Shown in pieces: positions 60,386-64,000 of a stretch of 64,000 nucleotides of DNA. The DNA comes from Psychroflexus sp. MES1-P1E (GTDB lineage Bacteria; Bacteroidota; Bacteroidia; Flavobacteriales; Flavobacteriaceae), in NCBI RefSeq assembly GCF_002836055.1, contig NZ_PJBS01000159.1:1-64000 (forward strand), written 5' to 3'. The position numbers and the translations under genes were made by a program. Each line of letters opens with the position of its first letter. Positions within the stretch are counted from its first letter, which is position 1. Below the pieces are notes generated by a model. The model made no database searches, had not been told where the DNA came from, and saw only the letters and a list, made by a program, of their open reading frames with translations.

Positions 60386-61480
60386 ATGAAAGCAGGAATT
60401 GTAGGCTTACCCAACGTAGGAAAATCGACTTTATTTAACTCGCTGTCCAATGCGAAAGCGCAAAGCGCTAATTTTCCGTTTTGTACAATAGAACCTAATA
60501 TTGGCGTGGTGAATGTTCCCGATCCTCGTCTTGAGCAACTGGAATCACTAGTCGATCCAGAACGGGTCGTACCAGCAACGGTTGAGATTGTAGACATTGC
60601 AGGTTTGGTAAAAGGCGCGAGTAAAGGCGAAGGCTTAGGTAACCAATTTTTGGGAAACATACGAGAAACCGATGCGATTTTGCATGTGTTACGATGTTTT
60701 GATGATGATAATATTATACACGTTGATGGGAATATAGATCCTATTCGCGATAAGGAAACTATCGATATCGAATTGCAGCTTAAAGACTTAGAGGCTGTTG
60801 ATAAAAAGCTAGAAAAAACCAAGCGCGCTGCCAAAACGGGAAACAAAGAGGCCCAACGAGAAATGTCCGTTCTAGAAAAGCTAAAGACTGGTTTGGAAAC
60901 TGGCAAGTCGGTGAGGGCTCTAGAAATTTCTGAAGAAGATCGCGAGGATATTGTAAAGCCCATGCAGCTCATTACCGATAAACCTGTGATGTATGTCTGT
61001 AATGTTGATGAAGGCTCTGCCGTGAATGGCAATGCGCACGTAGATCGTGTGATGGCATCGGTAACTGACGAAGATGCGGAAGTTTTGGTTCTTGCTGTCG
61101 GTATTGAAGCCGATATTGCAGAACTGGAAGACTATGAGGAGCGTAAGCTTTTCCTTGAAGATATTGGTCTAGAAGAAGCAGGTGCTGGAAAACTGATCCG
61201 CTCGGCTTATAGATTATTGAATCAACAAACTTATTTTACCGTTGGCAAGAAAGAAGTAAGAGCATGGACAGTAAAAGTAGGCGCAACGGCACCACAAGCG
61301 GCTGGAGTGATACACTCAGACTTTGAGCACGGCTTTATTCGGGCAGAGGTTATCAAATTTGATGATTTTGTGCACTTTGGTAGTGAAGCAAAAATAAGAG
61401 ATGCTGGTAAACTTAGCGTTGAAGGTAAGGAGTACATCGTCAAAGACGGTGATATTATGAATTTTAGATTTAACGTGTAG
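60386..61480 (+). CDS. ychF: Redox-regulated OBG-type ATPase YchF
   Basis: 364 residues. G1 GLPNVGKSTLFNSLS; Switch II region VDIAGLVKGASKGEGLGNQFL; the NVDE in YVCNVDEGSA replaces the usual NKxD, which is why YchF prefers ATP to GTP. A helical insert follows, and the C-terminal TGS domain (about 280-364) has RAWTVKVGATAPQAAGVIHS and DGDIMNFRFNV. Binds ribosomes and affects translation and stress. Monocistronic; terminator follows. Confidence 0.96.
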   Translation: MKAGIVGLPNVGKSTLFNSLSNAKAQSANFPFCTIEPNIGVVNVPDPRLEQLESLVDPERVVPATVEIVDIAGLVKGASKGEGLGNQFLGNIRETDAILHVLRCFDDDNIIHVDGNIDPIRDKETIDIELQLKDLEAVDKKLEKTKRAAKTGNKEAQREMSVLEKLKTGLETGKSVRALEISEEDREDIVKPMQLITDKPVMYVCNVDEGSAVNGNAHVDRVMASVTDEDAEVLVLAVGIEADIAELEDYEERKLFLEDIGLEEAGAGKLIRSAYRLLNQQTYFTVGKKEVRAWTVKVGATAPQAAGVIHSDFEHGFIRAEVIKFDDFVHFGSEAKIRDAGKLSVEGKEYIVKDGDIMNFRFNV

Positions 61481-61501
61481 AACATCACACCCTATAGAGC
61501 T

Positions 61502-61537
61502 AAAGCCCCAGTTCAAATTTTGAACTGGGGCTTTTTT
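61502..61537 (+). terminator. Terminator after ychF
   Basis: Strong stem AAAGCCCCAGTTCA / TGAACTGGGGCTTT with a short AT-rich loop, then TTT. Starts 21 bases after the ychF stop. Confidence 0.92.
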
Positions 61538-61552
61538 GGGCTTATAAAAGGT

Positions 61553-61560
61553 TACCTTTG
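61553..61560 (+). promoter_or_regulatory. -7 element before the first DEAD-box gene
   Basis: TACCTTTG (TAnnTTTG) 14 bases before the ATG at 61575. The nearest TTTG upstream (61535-61538) leaves only 14 bases, shorter than usual. Confidence 0.5.
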
Positions 61561-61574
61561 CAAAAATATTTTTT

Positions 61575-62906
61575 ATGTCAAAACAGTTTTTAGATTTAGG
61601 AATTAATGAGCACTTACAGCGGAGTTTAGTCGGCTTGCAGATTTCTGTTCCTACTGAAGTCCAAGAAAAGACCATTCCTGTTGTCCTAAATCAAAACGAA
61701 GATCTAGTGGTTTTGTCAAAAACAGGATCAGGAAAAACCGCTGCTTTTGGCTTGCCTTTATTACACTTAATCGATACTGAAAACACCTTTATACAGACGC
61801 TTATCTTAGCACCTACTAGAGAATTAGGTCAGCAGATTTATAATAATCTTCTCTCTTTTGCTAGTCTGAGTGACCAAATACATATCGCCTCCTTATGCGG
61901 TGGTACACCCATAAAACCTCAAATTGAGAAGCTAAACAGCACAACCCATCTTGTGGTGGCTACACCTGGGCGATTGCTTGATCTCATGAAGCGGGAGGCC
62001 ATTGATTTAAAGCATTTAAAATATGCTGTATTGGATGAGGCTGATGAAATGCTAAGCGCTCTAAAATCAGAAGTTGATACCATTATAAAAGCCATACCAA
62101 AGACCAGAAGAACGCTCTTATTTACGGCGACTATGCCCGGTACGGTTAAACAATTGGTACAGAATTATATGTCGAAAGACCTTGTTACCATAGAAGTGGA
62201 TACAACCACTCTTGGACATCAAGGGATCGACCATCATTATGTGGTTGTAGAGCCGATTGAAAAGCTAGACGTTTTGCTTCATTTTTTAAATTCTAAAGGG
62301 GGTGAGCGTGGTATTATATTTTGTAAAACCAAAGCAGCAGTGAATAAACTAGCTAAGAAATTGGCGATTAATAAATTCTCTTCAGGAGCTATACACGGTA
62401 GTTTAACCCAAGGCATTCGGGACCGTATTATGGGTCAATTTAGAGAAGGTCATATCGATATTCTAGTGGCAACCGATTTAGCTGCGCGTGGTATTGATGT
62501 TAAGGAAGTGTCCTATGTTGTCAATTATCATTTGCCCGATACTTGTGAAGCTTATGTCCATAGAAGTGGACGTACGGCTAGAGCAGGAGCAAAGGGACTT
62601 TCATTAACGATTTTGCAACACGAAGAAATTGCAGAGATTGCTGATTTTGAAAATGAATTGGGCATTGTCTTTCATAAATTCAAAAAAGCGGATGCCCAAA
62701 GCATAGAAGAAAACAATGCGTTATTATGGGCCAAAAAAATATTTAAAACCAAACCAAATAGAGAGGTCTCCGAAGAGTTTAAAACGAAGATCAAAACGGT
62801 ATTCCATCATTTAACCAAAGAAGAACTCGTCGATAAAGTACTAGCACATCACTTGGCTCAGTCCAGTACTGAGCACTCAACGTCTGACCGTTCTAAAAAG
62901 AAATAA
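61575..62906 (+). CDS. DEAD-box RNA helicase
   Basis: 443 residues. Q motif near IPVVLNQNEDLV; motif I SKTGSGKTAAF; Ia APTRELGQQI; Ib ATPGRLLDL; II LDEADEML; III FTATMP (TAT instead of SAT); IV IIFCKTKAAV; V ATDLAARGIDV; VI HRSGRTARAG. The C-terminal about 75 residues are helical and basic (KIFKTKPNREVSEEFK), ending in an RSKKK tail. Unwinds or remodels RNA in ribosome assembly or mRNA decay. The next gene, 5 bases downstream, is a second DEAD-box helicase. Confidence 0.93.
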   Translation: MSKQFLDLGINEHLQRSLVGLQISVPTEVQEKTIPVVLNQNEDLVVLSKTGSGKTAAFGLPLLHLIDTENTFIQTLILAPTRELGQQIYNNLLSFASLSDQIHIASLCGGTPIKPQIEKLNSTTHLVVATPGRLLDLMKREAIDLKHLKYAVLDEADEMLSALKSEVDTIIKAIPKTRRTLLFTATMPGTVKQLVQNYMSKDLVTIEVDTTTLGHQGIDHHYVVVEPIEKLDVLLHFLNSKGGERGIIFCKTKAAVNKLAKKLAINKFSSGAIHGSLTQGIRDRIMGQFREGHIDILVATDLAARGIDVKEVSYVVNYHLPDTCEAYVHRSGRTARAGAKGLSLTILQHEEIAEIADFENELGIVFHKFKKADAQSIEENNALLWAKKIFKTKPNREVSEEFKTKIKTVFHHLTKEELVDKVLAHHLAQSSTEHSTSDRSKKK

Positions 62907-62911
62907 GCATT

Positions 62912-64000
62912 ATGGCAAATCATATAAAATCACAAGAGGATATTTTACGAAAATTAAATATTCAAGTCTTGAATCCTATGCAGGAGGAAGCGATTCCCTT
63001 AATTGAAAACACCACTAATACCATTCTATTATCACCAACAGGAACCGGTAAAACCTTGGCGTTTTCATTGCCTTTATTAACTATTTTAGACCCTGAATCT
63101 CCTGATGTCCAAGCCTTAATACTGGTGCCATCAAGAGAATTGGCTATTCAAATTGAGCAAGTGATTCGCACGATGGGATCTGGTTATAAAGTCAATGCGG
63201 TATACGGGGGCAGACCTGTCTCCAAAGACAAAATTGAAATCAAACATAACCCTGCTATTCTAATCGGAACCCCCGGTAGAATTTTAGATCATTTCAATAG
63301 TGAGCGTTTTTCCAAAGCCAGCATCCAAACTCTAATTTTAGATGAGTTCGATAAATCTTTAGAAGTCGGTTTTGAGGAAGAAATGAAGGCAATTATCAGT
63401 CAGTTGCCCAACCTTAACAAACGGGTGTTAACCTCCGCAACACAGGGTCTTTCTATTCCTGGTTTTGTAAGACTGGATAAGCCTAGCATCGTTAACTATT
63501 TGAATAAAAAAACACCATCAAAGTTAACTATTAAAACAGTGGTTTCTCCAAGTCAGAGTAAGTTAAAAACACTGGTAGATTTAGTACATCATCTAGGCAA
63601 TGCGCCTGGAATTGTATTTTGTAATTTAAGAGATAGCATAGATGAAGTAAGTTCTTATTTAAATCGACAAAACATCAGTCATACCTGTTTCTCAGGGGTG
63701 ATGGAACAAAAGGATAGGGAACGGGCTTTGATAAAATTCAGAAATGGGAGCTCACAGATCTTGGTAGCTACAGATTTGGCTGCTCGAGGTATCGATATTC
63801 CAGAACTGAAATTTATTATTCATTATGAACTCCCACGTCATGAAGAAGAGTTTATCCATAGAAATGGTAGAACGGCTAGAGTGAACTCTAAAGGAACAGC
63901 TTATATATTAAAATGGGAACGGGAGTCTCTACCTGAGTTTATTAAAGATGTGAAAGGTATTGATGTCTCTTCGAAATCGTCACAAAAAATACATCCGAAA
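62912..64000 (+). CDS. DEAD-box helicase, second tandem copy, cut by window end (motif II DEFD)
   Basis: Open from the ATG at 62912 to the last base of the window (363 codons visible); the stop lies outside. Motif I SPTGTGKTLAFSLPL; Ia VPSRELAIQI; Ib GTPGRILDH; II LDEFDKSLEVGFEEEM, i.e. DEFD rather than DEAD; III TSATQG; IV GIVFCNLRDSI; V ATDLAARGIDIPE; VI HRNGRTARV. A diverged relative of the preceding gene, 5 bases after it, so the two probably form one operon. Confidence 0.93.
   Translation, partial: MANHIKSQEDILRKLNIQVLNPMQEEAIPLIENTTNTILLSPTGTGKTLAFSLPLLTILDPESPDVQALILVPSRELAIQIEQVIRTMGSGYKVNAVYGGRPVSKDKIEIKHNPAILIGTPGRILDHFNSERFSKASIQTLILDEFDKSLEVGFEEEMKAIISQLPNLNKRVLTSATQGLSIPGFVRLDKPSIVNYLNKKTPSKLTIKTVVSPSQSKLKTLVDLVHHLGNAPGIVFCNLRDSIDEVSSYLNRQNISHTCFSGVMEQKDRERALIKFRNGSSQILVATDLAARGIDIPELKFIIHYELPRHEEEFIHRNGRTARVNSKGTAYILKWERESLPEFIKDVKGIDVSSKSSQKIHPK

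Noticed and set aside
60349-61032. 227-codon minus-strand open frame inside ychF
   Set aside because: Fully antisense to the well-motif-marked ychF gene; its sequence is Ser/Thr-rich without any family mark, as expected of a shadow frame.
1-64000. CRISPR array, prophage, rRNA operon or toxin-antitoxin pair
   Set aside because: No regularly spaced direct repeats, phage structural genes, rRNA sequence or recognisable toxin-antitoxin gene pair were seen.

Overview
The window is an ordinary chromosomal segment from an AT-rich member of the Bacteroidota, almost certainly family Flavobacteriaceae. The evidence is: two secreted proteins with type IX secretion C-terminal sorting domains, an Oar-like TonB-dependent receptor, clade-typical proteins (DUF4290, DUF4294, PorT-like barrels, short MenE and MenC), promoter -7 elements of the Bacteroidota form TAnnTTTG, almost no Shine-Dalgarno sequences, and the gene order START-like / class IV aminotransferase / yqgE / HU / fmt / recQ / ATPase / DUF493 / DUF4290 / murA. 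I see no prophage, intact insertion sequence, CRISPR array or rRNA operon.

Layout. 1-10 kb: hibernation factor; large FAD/Fe-S D-2-hydroxyacid dehydrogenase; lipoprotein; LpxH-like phosphoesterase; aroC; dicarboxylate/amino-acid symporter; T9SS cargo protein; M42 aminopeptidase. 10-17 kb: DUF4294; glnK-amtB nitrogen pair; thioesterase-rmuC; solute-binding lipoprotein; about 830 bases of gene-poor DNA with an inverted-repeat element and decayed coding traces; 1-Cys peroxiredoxin. 17-26 kb: NtrC-type regulator; a second gene-poor scar; hybrid histidine kinase; then a tightly overlapping three-gene cassette (RimK-like ATP-grasp ligase, GCS2-type ligase, N-formylglutamate amidohydrolase-like enzyme). 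This is the best candidate for an undescribed pathway. 25-35 kb: small membrane protein plus ettA; T9SS endonuclease I; menC-CPBP protease-menE; M1 peptidase; small envelope proteins.

35-43 kb: TlpA-like thioredoxin lipoprotein; a sulfur/thiol module (metallo-beta-lactamase/rhodanese protein, heavy-metal-binding protein, Crp/Fnr regulator); rluE; DUF1853; deoD-deoC; rpsF-rpsR-rplI with a clear Bacteroidota promoter. 43-57 kb: TonB receptor; hisS; small protein; tRNA-Met; the conserved housekeeping block ending in murA. MurA carries Asp instead of the usual loop Cys, which predicts intrinsic fosfomycin insensitivity. 57-64 kb: a DUF2254 gene remnant fused in frame downstream of the murA stop; outer-membrane protein; umuDC behind a perfect palindromic operator; ychF; and two tandem DEAD-box helicases, the second cut by the window end.

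Most genes are housekeeping. The accessory signals lie in the ATP-grasp cassette with its adjacent signalling genes, the umuDC operator, the sulfur module with its palindrome, and the three scars (16.1-16.9, 19.1-19.6 and 57.1-57.4 kb).
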